From positions 28,630 to 92,629 of the forward strand of contig CAYWFG010000003.1 of NCBI GenBank assembly GCA_964458185.1: a stretch of DNA of 64,000 nucleotides, given 5' to 3'. This document shows positions 27,379-36,634 of this stretch, piece after piece. This DNA is from AB-137-C09 sp964458185 (lineage in GTDB: Bacteria; Pseudomonadota; Zetaproteobacteria; Mariprofundales; Mariprofundaceae). The position numbers and the translations under genes were made by a program. Within the stretch, counting starts at the first letter, position 1. Each line of letters opens with the position of its first letter. The notes under the pieces are model-generated. The model was not told the origin of the DNA, made no database searches, and saw nothing but the letters and a program-made list of their open reading frames with translations.

Positions 27379-28797
27379 TCAGTCGCTCTTTGTCACAGGG
27401 CGAAGAATACGAAATACTTGATTGCCGTGACGATCCAACATAATGCGTAGGGTGTCACCTTGTGCCAAGTTGTTGAGTATCTTTCTTAACACTCGAATGT
27501 TTTTTACAGCCATGCCATTCACCTTGTAAACAACATCGCCTACCTGAATATCATTGATAGCAGCAGGTGAACGCGCCAGTACTTTTTTCACAATCAAGCC
27601 TGCGTTGACCCTTGCACCCAGTTTTTGCAAGCTTGCGGCATCAGCGGAGTCTAGCATCAGACCTAACATGCTGGTTTCTTTCATGGTTTGTTGTTGTGCA
27701 GGGGTATTCGGCGTATCATCCATTTTTTCAACAATGACGGGGATTTTTAGATTGCGACCACCACGAATCACATGCAAAACAATCCGATCACCCGGGTGAT
27801 GACGAGCAACACGAATGGGTAAGTCGTGCGAACTTTTAATGGGCGTGTCATCAATGGCAATAATCACATCGCCTGCTTGAATACCCGCTTTATCGGCGGC
27901 TGAACCTGCTTCAACTTGGGGGACTAATGTACCATTGCGATTTTTAAGCCCTAATGCTTCTTGCACTTGTTTATCAATATCACGAATAAACACACCAATG
28001 CGTCCACGTTGAACATGACCATTTTTACGCAATTCATCAAAGGTGGACTTGGCTAAATTAATGGGGATCGCAAAACCGATGCCATTGTTACCACCACTGC
28101 GGGTATAAATAGCGGTATTGATACCAATCACCTGACCACGACGATTAAACAATGGCCCACCAGAATTACCAGGGTTAATGGCAGCATCCGTTTGAATAAA
28201 ATCATCATAAGGACCCGAGCCAATCACCCGACCGCGTGCCGATACAATGCCTGCGGTAACCGTTTGCTCTAAACCAAAAGGATTGCCAATGGCCACCACC
28301 CAGTCACCCACACGCAATTGATCAGAGTTGCCCAAGTTGACTGCCTTTAGCCCCTTGGCTTTTATCTTAAGCAAGGCAATATCCAGTTTGGCATCAGAGC
28401 CAATCAGTTCTGCGGGGTATTCTTCGCCATTGGATGTTTTCACCACGATTTCATCTGCCCCTTCAACCACATGATTGTTGGTGACAACAAAGCCTTTAGC
28501 GGAAATAATAAAACCAGTTCCTAAAGCATGGGATTCTCGTTGAGGGCGTTGTTGATGCGGTAATTGCCCAAAGAAATCATGAAAAAACTGATCGAAATTA
28601 GAACCACCACCAAAAGGCATTTTTGGCATCATCTGCGTGCGTGATGATACTTTTTTTGTCGTGCTAATGTTGACCACCGAAGGGCGTTGATTCGCTGCCA
28701 AGTCAGCAAAGCTTTCTGGCATGGCAGTAGCTTGGCTGATGGTGACGCAAAACATACCCATTGCCAATAATGTAGATGAAACGAACCGATGTTTCAA
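27379..28797 (-). CDS. DegP/HtrA-family periplasmic serine protease (Do)
   Basis: Periplasmic protease and chaperone that removes misfolded envelope proteins. From a TTG start the product is 472 residues: a signal peptide (cleaved after SQATA), a trypsin-like domain with the catalytic triad His109 (TNNHVV), Asp139 (AKLDIALLK) and Ser212 (NPGNSGGPL), then two PDZ domains (about 265-355 and 375-465). The TTG was chosen because AAGGAG lies 6 bases upstream, while the ATG nine codons earlier would place that Shine-Dalgarno inside the coding region. DegP, DegQ and MucD cannot be told apart here. Confidence 0.92.
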   Translation of the reverse strand: MKHRFVSSTLLAMGMFCVTISQATAMPESFADLAANQRPSVVNISTTKKVSSRTQMMPKMPFGGGSNFDQFFHDFFGQLPHQQRPQRESHALGTGFIISAKGFVVTNNHVVEGADEIVVKTSNGEEYPAELIGSDAKLDIALLKIKAKGLKAVNLGNSDQLRVGDWVVAIGNPFGLEQTVTAGIVSARGRVIGSGPYDDFIQTDAAINPGNSGGPLFNRRGQVIGINTAIYTRSGGNNGIGFAIPINLAKSTFDELRKNGHVQRGRIGVFIRDIDKQVQEALGLKNRNGTLVPQVEAGSAADKAGIQAGDVIIAIDDTPIKSSHDLPIRVARHHPGDRIVLHVIRGGRNLKIPVIVEKMDDTPNTPAQQQTMKETSMLGLMLDSADAASLQKLGARVNAGLIVKKVLARSPAAINDIQVGDVVYKVNGMAVKNIRVLRKILNNLAQGDTLRIMLDRHGNQVFRILRPVTKSD

Positions 28798-28964
28798 TGT
28801 AGACTCCTTCAACAAGAAATACATCTGATATAATCAGAATAGCAGCAAACCTTCATCATAAAAAATGAAAAAAAGATGAATAGTACAATGAATGATAACC
28901 AAATGGTAGCAAATGATCAGCAAGAAAACTTTAGCAATAGCGATAAATCCATTACCATCGCCAC

Positions 28965-30494
28965 ATGAACCCTACCACAACCATTGTACTGTCCACATTA
29001 AATGCTCGCTATGCCCATGCTTCGTTAGGGCTGCGTTATTTGTATGCCAACCTTGGCCCACTACAATCACAAACTTCGTTGATCGAATGTGTTATCAATG
29101 ATCAAACCAGCGACATAGCCGAGCGTTTACTGCAACAGCAACCCACCATTATTGGTTTTGGTGTGTATATTTGGAACGCCGTACAAACAGCGGAATTAAT
29201 TGCCCTGCTGCGGATTATTGCACCTGATCTTATTATTATACTCGGTGGTCCAGAGGTTAGCTATCAACCAATTCGGATTAACACATCGCCTGCTGATTAT
29301 ATTATTCAAGGTGAAGGCGAATCTTCTTTTAGAGAACTTTGCCAAGCTATTGTAGAAGGCAATCGTCCCACAGAACGTCTCATTCAAGGGCAGAAGATGC
29401 CATTAACAGCATTGCAACTCCCTTATGCATGGTACACCGATGATGATATAAAAAACCGTTGTATTTATGTTGAAGCATCACGCGGCTGCCCTTTTCGTTG
29501 TGAGTTTTGTTTATCGTCGATTGATCCACTCGTGCGTCACGGCAAGTTAGATGTTTTTTTAACCGAGATAGAAGTATTGTGGCAACGAGGCGTGCGAAGT
29601 TTTAAATTTATTGATCGCACCTTTAACGTCAATATTAAGGTGGCTAATGCACTGCTTGATTTTTTTCTCGCCAAAGCACCACCTTATTTCTTGCATTTTG
29701 AAGTCATCCCCGATCATTTTCCTGAAAGCCTGCGAGCGCGCGTCGCTGCTTTCCCTGCTGCGGCATTGCAACTTGAAATAGGTATTCAAACCCTCAACCC
29801 TACCGTAGCTGCCACTATTCAGCGTACAATGAATAAAGAAAAAATGCATGATAATATTACTTTTTTATCATCCAAAACGAAAGCCCACATGCATTTGGAT
29901 CTCATTGTGGGTTTACCCGGGGAATCCATGACGAGCTTTGGTGAAGGCTTGGATCAGTTGTGTGCCATCAGCAGTTGTGAAATTCAAATTGGCATACTCA
30001 AACAATTATCAGGCACGTTGCTACACCGCCATGATGACTTATACCAAATGCGTTATGCCAGTAGCGCACCTTATGAATTATTACAAAACGATCAGTTCAG
30101 CTTTCTTGATATGCAAAAAATGAAGCGTTTTGCACGTTTTTGGAATTTATATTACAACAGCGGAAACTTTCAACGCTCCATTCGATTGTTGTGGTGCGAT
30201 GGGCATGTATTTCAACACTTTTATGACTATACCCAGTGGTTGTATGCACAAACACATAGCACTTGGAAAATTTCATTAGAGCGATTGGCACAGTTTCTTT
30301 TTGATTACCTTACCCAGCACCAAGGGCATGACCTACAAAAGCTGGCGGATACGATAATCGGCGATATCATGCGATTGCCTGGGCGAAAGCTGCCTAATTT
30401 TTTACGCCCTTATACCCCACATGCTATCCCCATGTCACAACCTATTGATGGTCAAGTCAACACCCGCAATAAACGACAACGCCGTCATGTGTAA
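28965..30494 (+). CDS. B12-binding radical SAM protein (DUF4080 type)
   Basis: A 509-residue enzyme with an N-terminal cobalamin-binding Rossmann domain (about 1-140; IIGFGVYIWN, ILGGPEVSY) and a radical SAM TIM barrel with the cluster motif CPFRCEFC near residue 178. The C-terminal region beyond about 370 is the DUF4080-type extension. The reaction is unknown; relatives are annotated only by family. The start is chosen at MNPTTTIVLST; the ribosome site is weak. It is divergent from degP, with a 167-bp gap, and precedes a membrane protein gene by 48 bases. Confidence 0.85.
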   Translation: MNPTTTIVLSTLNARYAHASLGLRYLYANLGPLQSQTSLIECVINDQTSDIAERLLQQQPTIIGFGVYIWNAVQTAELIALLRIIAPDLIIILGGPEVSYQPIRINTSPADYIIQGEGESSFRELCQAIVEGNRPTERLIQGQKMPLTALQLPYAWYTDDDIKNRCIYVEASRGCPFRCEFCLSSIDPLVRHGKLDVFLTEIEVLWQRGVRSFKFIDRTFNVNIKVANALLDFFLAKAPPYFLHFEVIPDHFPESLRARVAAFPAAALQLEIGIQTLNPTVAATIQRTMNKEKMHDNITFLSSKTKAHMHLDLIVGLPGESMTSFGEGLDQLCAISSCEIQIGILKQLSGTLLHRHDDLYQMRYASSAPYELLQNDQFSFLDMQKMKRFARFWNLYYNSGNFQRSIRLLWCDGHVFQHFYDYTQWLYAQTHSTWKISLERLAQFLFDYLTQHQGHDLQKLADTIIGDIMRLPGRKLPNFLRPYTPHAIPMSQPIDGQVNTRNKRQRRHV

Positions 30495-30542
30495 GTGTTG
30501 CTAAACCTATCTTATTGATTATTATCAACACAAGGAATTTCC

Positions 30543-31343
30543 ATGAATAACTCAACACTTCAATTAAAAATTAACATCGAACGCTTAAGTTTATTTTTAT
30601 TCATTTCTCTTGTTGGTTTTGAACTTTTTTTTGTGTTAATTGATATCATTATCAATTATGGCAAATGGCTAGATTATGGTCCTATCCGAAGGTTTTGTAA
30701 TATTGCTCGAGAAGATGGCGTGGCATCATGGTTTATGACCATGCAAACCTTGATGACAGGGCTGGTGTTATGGTTTCTTTATTGGCTCTCCCGTTCATCC
30801 CCTGATAGCACCGCGTTTTATCAGCGAGGGTGGCTTATTCTGGCTTTCTTTTTTACCTACATGGCTGTTGATGATGGTGCGATGATTCATGAGCGTTTAG
30901 GTTCTACCTTTAGCTTGATGATGGAAGACGCACAAGCTGGCGGGGGCATCTTGGTAAGTATTCATGATTTTTTTCCCACCTACACTTGGCAACTGATTCT
31001 CATGCCCTTTTTTTCTTTCATGGGCATTTTCATTCTTTACTTTCTATGGAAAACTTTGGGTAAAGGACGCTATTTGATGATGGTGATTGCTGCATTGTCG
31101 TGCATGTCGGTTGCTGTTGGGCTTGATTTTATTGAAGGTATGGAAAAAGATCATCCGTATAATTTGTATATCTGGATTAAAAACAGCTACAGTTTAGGAA
31201 CCTATGACGTTTATCATTTTGGACGTTCACTGGAAGAGTTTTTAGAAATGTTGTCGATCAGTCTTTTTTTTTATGTGTTTATTTCGCAGGTGAATAAAGT
31301 ATCAAAGTTTCATCATTGTATTGATTTGCAAAAGAAACCGTAA
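30543..31343 (+). CDS. membrane protein of unknown function
   Basis: I do not recognise this 266-residue protein. Six hydrophobic segments are visible (about 15-37, 60-80, 95-112, 150-172, 180-198 and 235-257). Polar loops include a conserved-looking DDGAMIHERLGS stretch after segment three and HFGRSLEEFLEM before the last segment, whose acidic and His residues could bind metal or form an active site. ACAAGGAATTTCC precedes the ATG. The stop codon is part of the first hairpin of the leader in front of rplY. Confidence 0.7.
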   Translation: MNNSTLQLKINIERLSLFLFISLVGFELFFVLIDIIINYGKWLDYGPIRRFCNIAREDGVASWFMTMQTLMTGLVLWFLYWLSRSSPDSTAFYQRGWLILAFFFTYMAVDDGAMIHERLGSTFSLMMEDAQAGGGILVSIHDFFPTYTWQLILMPFFSFMGIFILYFLWKTLGKGRYLMMVIAALSCMSVAVGLDFIEGMEKDHPYNLYIWIKNSYSLGTYDVYHFGRSLEEFLEMLSISLFFYVFISQVNKVSKFHHCIDLQKKP

Positions 31344-31459
31344 GCAAACATTGCTTACCTTGGTATTGCCCCTTAGAGTGCGCCGCCTTTTTTAGGTGTT
31401 GCCTAAACCCTGCTACGGGCATACCCGTCAGGTGAAATCTTTCCCTGCATTATGCAGGG
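31340..31459 (+). promoter_or_regulatory. run of four hairpins in front of rplY (candidate leader)
   Basis: Four perfect stems follow each other: GTAAGCAA/TTGCTTAC (31340-31358), TTTAGG/CCTAAA (31391-31407), ACGGG/CCCGT (31415-31428) and CCCTGCA/TGCAGGG (31443-31459). The last lies 16 bases before the rplY ATG and would sit next to its ribosome site. None is followed by a T-run, so simple terminators are unlikely. It is a possible autoregulatory leader bound by L25, which is an inference. Confidence 0.5.
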
Positions 31460-31474
31460 TATATGAGGAACTTT

Positions 31475-32104
31475 ATGAGCGATAATATATTATTGAATGC
31501 TGAACTTCGTGAAGACACAGGACGCAATGCATCGCGCCGTTTGCGCAGGGCTGGGCGTTTGCCTGCTGTTATTTATGGTGGTGGTAAAGATGATCTTCCT
31601 ATTACCTTAAATGCTAACGATACAGGAAAAGCATTGAATGTGGAGCAGTTCCACACCTCTATTTTAAACATTCAAGTTGCCGATAAAAGCGAAAAAGAAA
31701 ACGTATTGCTTAAAGACGTACAATGGGATCCCCTTAAAGATACCCCTATGCATCTTGATTTTTTCCGTGTGAAAAACAGTGATACCGTGCAAGTTGAAAT
31801 TCCTGTGGTTGCTATCAACTTTGAAAAAGCACCGGGTGTTATTGAAGGCGGAATGATTGATATGATTCGTCACGTACTGGAAGTAAGTTGTCGTGCTGAT
31901 GCGATTCCTGAACGTGTTGATATTGATTGTTCGGTATTGCAGTTAGGCGATACCATCCATGTCGAAGATGTTGTCTTACCTGAAGGTGTGACTGCGCCGC
32001 ATGAAGTGAACTTTACGATTTTGAATCTTAGCACCGTGAAGGGTGGTAAGGATGATGCTGAAGTCGTAGGTGACGAAGAAGTAGAAGGCGAAGCAGAAGC
32101 CTAA
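31475..32104 (+). CDS. rplY: ribosomal protein bL25, long (CTC/general stress) form
   Basis: 5S rRNA-binding protein of the large subunit. The 209 residues hold the N-terminal L25 domain (ELREDTGRNASRRLRRAGRL, about 1-95), the TL5/CTC C-terminal beta domain (about 100-185) and an acidic Glu/Asp-rich tail, as in CTC-type proteins. The ATG at 31475 follows GAGGA by 8 bases; an ATG at 31463 would consume that ribosome site. pth starts at its stop by overlap (TAATG), the widespread rplY-pth-ychF order. Confidence 0.95.
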   Translation: MSDNILLNAELREDTGRNASRRLRRAGRLPAVIYGGGKDDLPITLNANDTGKALNVEQFHTSILNIQVADKSEKENVLLKDVQWDPLKDTPMHLDFFRVKNSDTVQVEIPVVAINFEKAPGVIEGGMIDMIRHVLEVSCRADAIPERVDIDCSVLQLGDTIHVEDVVLPEGVTAPHEVNFTILNLSTVKGGKDDAEVVGDEEVEGEAEA

Positions 32105-32679
32105 TGAAATTGTTGGTCGGGCTAGGGAACCCTGGTGCGCAATACCAACAAACGCGGCATAATATTGGTTTTCGATTTATCGAAACCATTGCACAACGTG
32201 AGGGACTGGCATTTTCTGCCGTCCCTCGATTTCGTGCTGCCGTAGCCACAGGGCATCTTGCTGGCGAAAAAACATTATTAGTGAAGCCGCAAACTTTTAT
32301 GAACAATAGTGGCGAAGCGATTGTACCTTTGTTGCATTACTACCAATTATCCACCGATGATATTTTTGTTGTCTTTGATGATCTTGATTTGTCAACAGGG
32401 AAAATACGGCTGAAGAAAGGTGGTGGGCATGGTGGTCATAATGGATTGCGATCGCTGCATCAGCATTTACCTGATCATAACTATTACCGCATAAAAATTG
32501 GCATTGATCGTCCTGCACATGGCAATATTACGCCTTGGGTATTAGGGCAGGCGAATGAAGCAGATCGCGCTGATGAACAATGCTGCTTTGCCGCCTTAAT
32601 CACCCATTTATCGACTATTTTGCAAGGTGATATTGCTGCGGCTTCCAATGCAATTCATTTGCAACGTAACCCCACATAA
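32104..32679 (+). CDS. pth: peptidyl-tRNA hydrolase
   Basis: Releases tRNA from peptidyl-tRNAs dropped by ribosomes. The 191 residues begin MKLLVGLGNPGAQYQQTRHN, with the catalytic His at 20. MNNSGEAIVPLLHYY and the DDLDLSTGKIRLKKGGGHGGHNGL block are intact. The length is standard. It overlaps the rplY stop by one base and ychF follows 28 bases later. Confidence 0.96.
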   Translation: MKLLVGLGNPGAQYQQTRHNIGFRFIETIAQREGLAFSAVPRFRAAVATGHLAGEKTLLVKPQTFMNNSGEAIVPLLHYYQLSTDDIFVVFDDLDLSTGKIRLKKGGGHGGHNGLRSLHQHLPDHNYYRIKIGIDRPAHGNITPWVLGQANEADRADEQCCFAALITHLSTILQGDIAAASNAIHLQRNPT

Positions 32680-32707
32680 ACAACCCATTCACACCAACGA
32701 GGAAATC

Positions 32708-33802
32708 ATGGCTCTTAGTATCGGCATTGTAGGTCTTCCTAATGTAGGAAAATCAACGCTATTTAATGCGTTAAATGGTGGTGGTGCAGAGGCTGCCAAC
32801 TATGCCTTTTGTACAATTGACCCCAATGTGGGTATCGTGCCTGTTCCCGATGTTCGGCTCGATGCGCTCAGTGCTATTGTAAAACCGCAAGCGGTGCAAC
32901 ATGCTGTGGTTGAATTTGTTGATATTGCTGGACTGGTGGCAGGAGCGGCGAGCGGCGAAGGTTTAGGTAATAAATTTTTAGCTAATATTCGTGAATGTTC
33001 TGCCATTGCCCATGTGGTTCGTTGCTTTGAAGATGATAACATCACCCATGTGGCAAACCGTGTTGATCCACTTTCTGATATTGAAATTATTGATACTGAA
33101 TTGATGCTTAAAGATTTAGACAGCATGCAAAAAGCGATTCAACGAACGCAGAAGCTGGCTAAAACAGGCGATAAAGATGCCCGCACATTATTAAGCCTGC
33201 AAGAGCGTGTACTCAAAGGCTTAGAAGATGGTGTCACTGTACGGCGGCAATCATTAACGGTGGATGATTTAATGCTGTTGCAAGAGCTGTGTTTGTTGAC
33301 CATTAAACCTGTCTTGTATATTGCCAATGTTGATGATGGTTCGTTGCCCGATGGTAATGCTTTTGTTGACAAAGTTCGCAGCCATGCCGCCGAAGAAGGG
33401 GCGCGTGTTGCTGTGATTTCAGCACAAATTGAAGCCGAGTTGGCAGAAATGGATGAAGAATCCCGCAGTGAGTTCTTAGCGGATCTGGGGCTTGAAGAAG
33501 CAGGGCTGAATATGGTGATTCGTGAGGCTTACACCTTATTAAATCTGATCACTTATTTTACCGCAGGCGTAAAAGAAGTCCGCGCATGGACGATTCACCG
33601 TGGTGATACTGCACCACAAGCGGCAGCCGTTATTCATACCGATTTTGAAAAAGGCTTTATTCGCGCAGAAACCATTACCTATGATGATTTCATCGACCAC
33701 GCCGGCGAAGCGGGTGCTAAAGATGCAGGCAAGATGCGTTTAGAAGGGAAGACCTACATTGTGAAAGATGGCGATGTGATGCACTTTCGTTTTAATGTCT
33801 GA
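32708..33802 (+). CDS. ychF: redox-regulated ATPase YchF
   Basis: Obg-family P-loop protein that prefers ATP and associates with ribosomes. The 364 residues begin MALSIGIVGLPNVGKSTLFN, then VEFVDIAGLVAGAASGEGLGNKFL, a coiled-coil helical domain, and the C-terminal TGS domain (FTAGVKEVRAWTIHRG to VMHFRFNV). The guanine-specifying NKxD is replaced by a NVDD-type motif, as usual for YchF. GAGGAAATC precedes the ATG; a longer frame into pth is not supported. Confidence 0.96.
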   Translation: MALSIGIVGLPNVGKSTLFNALNGGGAEAANYAFCTIDPNVGIVPVPDVRLDALSAIVKPQAVQHAVVEFVDIAGLVAGAASGEGLGNKFLANIRECSAIAHVVRCFEDDNITHVANRVDPLSDIEIIDTELMLKDLDSMQKAIQRTQKLAKTGDKDARTLLSLQERVLKGLEDGVTVRRQSLTVDDLMLLQELCLLTIKPVLYIANVDDGSLPDGNAFVDKVRSHAAEEGARVAVISAQIEAELAEMDEESRSEFLADLGLEEAGLNMVIREAYTLLNLITYFTAGVKEVRAWTIHRGDTAPQAAAVIHTDFEKGFIRAETITYDDFIDHAGEAGAKDAGKMRLEGKTYIVKDGDVMHFRFNV

Positions 33803-33817
33803 TAGGTACTGATGTTA

Positions 33818-33855
33818 GGCGCAGCAGGGGCTAAAACTCAACCCCTTGCTGTGCC
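33818..33855. terminator. stem-loop between convergent ychF and cobO
   Basis: GGCGCAGCAGGGG (33818-33830) pairs with CCCCTTGCTGTGCC (33842-33855) around an 11-base loop that contains the cobO stop. No clear T-run follows on either side, so it may act as a bidirectional barrier and not a classic intrinsic terminator. Confidence 0.4.
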
Positions 33856-34397
33856 TTGATGCCTTGTTGTTCAAAGGCATGCTTCACCATGCGCATTTCT
33901 GTTACGGTATCGGCAATACTGATGATTTCTGGTGCAGCATCCCGCCCTGTTAACACCAGATGCATCCAAGAAGGTTTTTCTTGCGCAATGCATGTTGCCA
34001 CCTCCGTTGCACTTAGCCAACCATAACTGATACAATAATTAATCTCATCAAAGATCAATAAATCATACGCTTCAGAGCGCATTTTCTCTTGGCATAACGC
34101 CCATATCTTGCGACTGGTTTGAATATCTTGTTCAGGGTTTTTCGTGTCCCACGTAAAACCATCCCCCAAGGCATGCCATTCAATGGTGTCAAATTGAGCC
34201 GCAGCTTTTTGTTCGCCTGTTGCCCATTTCCCTTTAATAAATTGAATCACACACACACGCATGCCCCAAGCTGCCGCTCGAAAGACCATGCCAAAAGCGG
34301 ATGAGGATTTCCCTTTGCCATCACCTGTATGCACCAAGGTGATGCCGTGGCGTTTTTTTCTTGCGCGTGGGGTTAATGCGCGAGCATCAATCACCAT
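33831..34397 (-). CDS. cobO: cob(I)yrinic acid a,c-diamide adenosyltransferase
   Basis: Attaches the adenosyl group to cobalamin (also called CobA/BtuR). The 188 residues contain the inverted P-loop GDGKGKSSSAFGMVFRA, then FIKGKWATGEQ, DLLIFDEINY and LVLTGRDAAPEI, all typical. No other cobalamin synthesis gene is in the window, so it may serve salvage. It overlaps argF by 11 bases. The nearby B12-binding radical SAM protein is a plausible consumer. Confidence 0.94.
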   Translation of the reverse strand: MVIDARALTPRARKKRHGITLVHTGDGKGKSSSAFGMVFRAAAWGMRVCVIQFIKGKWATGEQKAAAQFDTIEWHALGDGFTWDTKNPEQDIQTSRKIWALCQEKMRSEAYDLLIFDEINYCISYGWLSATEVATCIAQEKPSWMHLVLTGRDAAPEIISIADTVTEMRMVKHAFEQQGIKAQQGVEF

Positions 34398-35298
34398 GAA
34401 GCAGCCATTCTAGCAATGATTTTTGTGCATGAAGGCGATTTTCTGCTTCATCCCAGACAACTGATTGCGCACCATCAATGACTTCCGCTGCCACTTCTTC
34501 GCCGCGATGGGCAGGTAGGCAATGCATGAAAATCACCTTGGGGTCTGCTTGTTGCATCATGGCAACGGTCACTTGGTAGCCTGCAAAATCCTGCTCCCGT
34601 TTGGCTTGTTCCTCTTCTTGCCCCATGGATGCCCAAACATCGGTGGTAATCATCGCTACCCCTTCGGCGGCTGCCATAGGATTATCAAAGGCAATAATGT
34701 TTGCGCCTTGTGCGACAGCCTTGGCAAGCAATGCTGCATCAGGCTGGTAGCCTTCGGGGCAAGCATAATGTAAGGAAAAACCAAAAACAGCAGCAGCATT
34801 GATCCATGAATGCAACATATTGTTGCCATCACCAATCCAGCAAAAAGTGCGCCCTGTAATGTCTCCGCGATGTTCCAAAAAGGTCATTAAATCGGCAAGG
34901 ATTTGGCAAGGGTGGGTGAGATCTGTTAAGGCATTGATTACAGGAACCCGTGAATGCTCGGCAAATTTTTCGACAATAGCATGATCAAAGGTACGAATGG
35001 TAATGCCATCAACCATGCGCGATAATACTCGCGCACTGTCAGCAATGGACTCACCGCGCCCCAACTGGGTGACATCAGAATGCAAAAACAATGCATGCCC
35101 CCCTAGTTGAAACATGCCCACTTCAAACGATACACGGGTGCGGGTGGATGATTTATCAAAAATCATGCCCAATGTTTTTCCTGCCAAGGTGGGGTGAGGA
35201 ACGCCTTGTGCCTGCAATCGTTTTAAAACAATCGCTCGTTGCAATAAATCATGACCTGCCTCTTTGGGCAAATCCATTAAGGTGAGAAAATGTTTCAT
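34387..35298 (-). CDS. argF: ornithine carbamoyltransferase
   Basis: Makes citrulline from ornithine and carbamoyl phosphate. The 303 residues have the carbamoyl phosphate motif SSTRTR (about 51), HPCQ (LTHPCQILADLMT) and the ornithine-side MHCLPAHRGEE. The start overlaps the argD stop by 4 bases and the gene runs into cobO, so argD-argF-cobO form one transcript. Confidence 0.96.
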   Translation of the reverse strand: MKHFLTLMDLPKEAGHDLLQRAIVLKRLQAQGVPHPTLAGKTLGMIFDKSSTRTRVSFEVGMFQLGGHALFLHSDVTQLGRGESIADSARVLSRMVDGITIRTFDHAIVEKFAEHSRVPVINALTDLTHPCQILADLMTFLEHRGDITGRTFCWIGDGNNMLHSWINAAAVFGFSLHYACPEGYQPDAALLAKAVAQGANIIAFDNPMAAAEGVAMITTDVWASMGQEEEQAKREQDFAGYQVTVAMMQQADPKVIFMHCLPAHRGEEVAAEVIDGAQSVVWDEAENRLHAQKSLLEWLLHGD

Positions 35299-36464
35299 GA
35301 AAAAACCTTTGTTACAGCTTGTCTGAAAATCATTAATGCTTCATCAATAGCTGGCTGTGTAACATTTAATGGCGGTAAAAACCGTACAACGTGAGAACCT
35401 GCGGGTAATACCAGCAAACCATCGTCACGGCATTGAGTAATCAAGGGGGAGACTGCTTCTGTACAACCAACACCCAATAAGAAACCTTTACCACGAATAT
35501 CCAGCAATACATTGTCTTGATTCACAATGTCGCGCAGACCATCGGCAAAATAGCGCCCCAGTGTTTGTACATTCATCAATAAATCTTCTGATGCAATCAC
35601 ATTAAGCACAGCCAAAGCAGCGCGACACACCATCGGGTTGCCGCCGAAGGTTGAACCGTGGGTGCCGGGGCTTAATGTGTCGGCAAGGGTCTCACTGGCA
35701 ATCATACAGCCAATCGGCATGCCGCCGCCTAAGCCCTTGGCTAAGGTAACAACGTCAGGTGTGATGGCCGCTTGCTCATAAGCAAACATCGTGCCGCAAC
35801 GCCCAACCCCTGTTTGCACTTCATCCAACATCAATAAGATCCCATGTTCATCGCATAAGCTGCGTACTTGCTGTAAATACGCATGGTCTGCAACATGCAC
35901 CCCCCCTTCACCCTGTATCGGTTCGAGCATAATTGCAGCGGTGTTTTCATCAATGGCTTGTTTTAAAGCATGAAAATTGTTGAGCGCAACATGACAAAAA
36001 CCTGCGGGTAGCGGGTCAAACCCTATTTTGACTTTATCTTGCCCTGTGGCAGTCAATGTTGAAAGCAGTCGTCCATGAAATGATTGTGTGGCAGTAATGA
36101 TGGTGCGACGCGGTGAGTCTTGCAAATAAAAATAACGGCGCGCCAGTTTGATCGCTGCTTCATTCGCTTCTGCACCTGAATTGCAAAAAAATACAGTTGA
36201 TAATCCTGCAAGATTAACCAATCGTTTTGCCAGTTCTTCTTGCGCAGGTATGTGAAATAAGTTTGAGCAATGCAACAGCTCTTTTGCCTGTTCGGCAATG
36301 GCTTGTTGGATGGCAGGGTGGGCATGCCCCAATGTGTTTACCGCAATACCAGAGATAAAGTCCAAGTATTCACGACCCTTATCATCTTGGACGCGGCAAC
36401 CCGCCCCCCGCACTAAAGTTAATGGATAACGAGCATAGGTATTCATGATGGCTGTGTTTGTCAT
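35295..36464 (-). CDS. argD: acetylornithine/succinylornithine aminotransferase
   Basis: PLP enzyme of arginine and possibly lysine synthesis. The 389 residues show FCNSGAEANEAAIKLAR, MLDEVQTGVGRCG, and the PLP lysine in TLAKGLGGGMP. The length is standard. The first ATG (complement of 36464) has no clear ribosome site; a second one six codons later (MNTYARYPL) is an alternative. It heads the argD-argF-cobO run. Confidence 0.94.
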   Translation of the reverse strand: MTNTAIMNTYARYPLTLVRGAGCRVQDDKGREYLDFISGIAVNTLGHAHPAIQQAIAEQAKELLHCSNLFHIPAQEELAKRLVNLAGLSTVFFCNSGAEANEAAIKLARRYFYLQDSPRRTIITATQSFHGRLLSTLTATGQDKVKIGFDPLPAGFCHVALNNFHALKQAIDENTAAIMLEPIQGEGGVHVADHAYLQQVRSLCDEHGILLMLDEVQTGVGRCGTMFAYEQAAITPDVVTLAKGLGGGMPIGCMIASETLADTLSPGTHGSTFGGNPMVCRAALAVLNVIASEDLLMNVQTLGRYFADGLRDIVNQDNVLLDIRGKGFLLGVGCTEAVSPLITQCRDDGLLVLPAGSHVVRFLPPLNVTQPAIDEALMIFRQAVTKVFS

Positions 36465-36537
36465 CGGCGAAAGCTAACTAACCAGATTCAGCTGTCACGC
36501 TCGCATCAATCATAAATGTCAATCGTTTTTCTTACCC

Positions 36538-36634
36538 ACTGATGTTACGCAGTTGACCTTTTTAAATCATATTGATGATTAGAGCCTTGTTCCCATGCTC
36601 CTGCGTGGAACGGATATAACTCTATCTAGCATGA
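36538..36634. repeat. decayed copy of MITE family B with an inserted or alternative palindrome
   Basis: The left 48 bases (ACTGATGTTACGCAGTTGAC and onward to GATTAGAGC) match the 10127 element with two differences. The interior then holds GTTCCCATGCTCCTGCG followed by TGGAAC, a near-palindrome resembling a repeat widespread in gammaproteobacterial intergenic DNA. The right end (TATAACTCTATCTAGCATGA) looks like a corrupted TATAACTGCGTAACATCA. The element abuts the pgeF stop. Confidence 0.6.

Noticed and set aside
28825..28845. TCTGATATAATCAGA inverted repeat near the degP start as an operator
   Set aside because: The arms are only 5 bases and the centre is simply a TATAAT-like -10 box; it cannot be separated from chance in AT-rich DNA.
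30495..30542. Possible regulatory element between the radical SAM gene and the membrane protein
   Set aside because: Only a weak TTATTGATTATTATC palindrome-like run and a ribosome site are seen, not enough to call.
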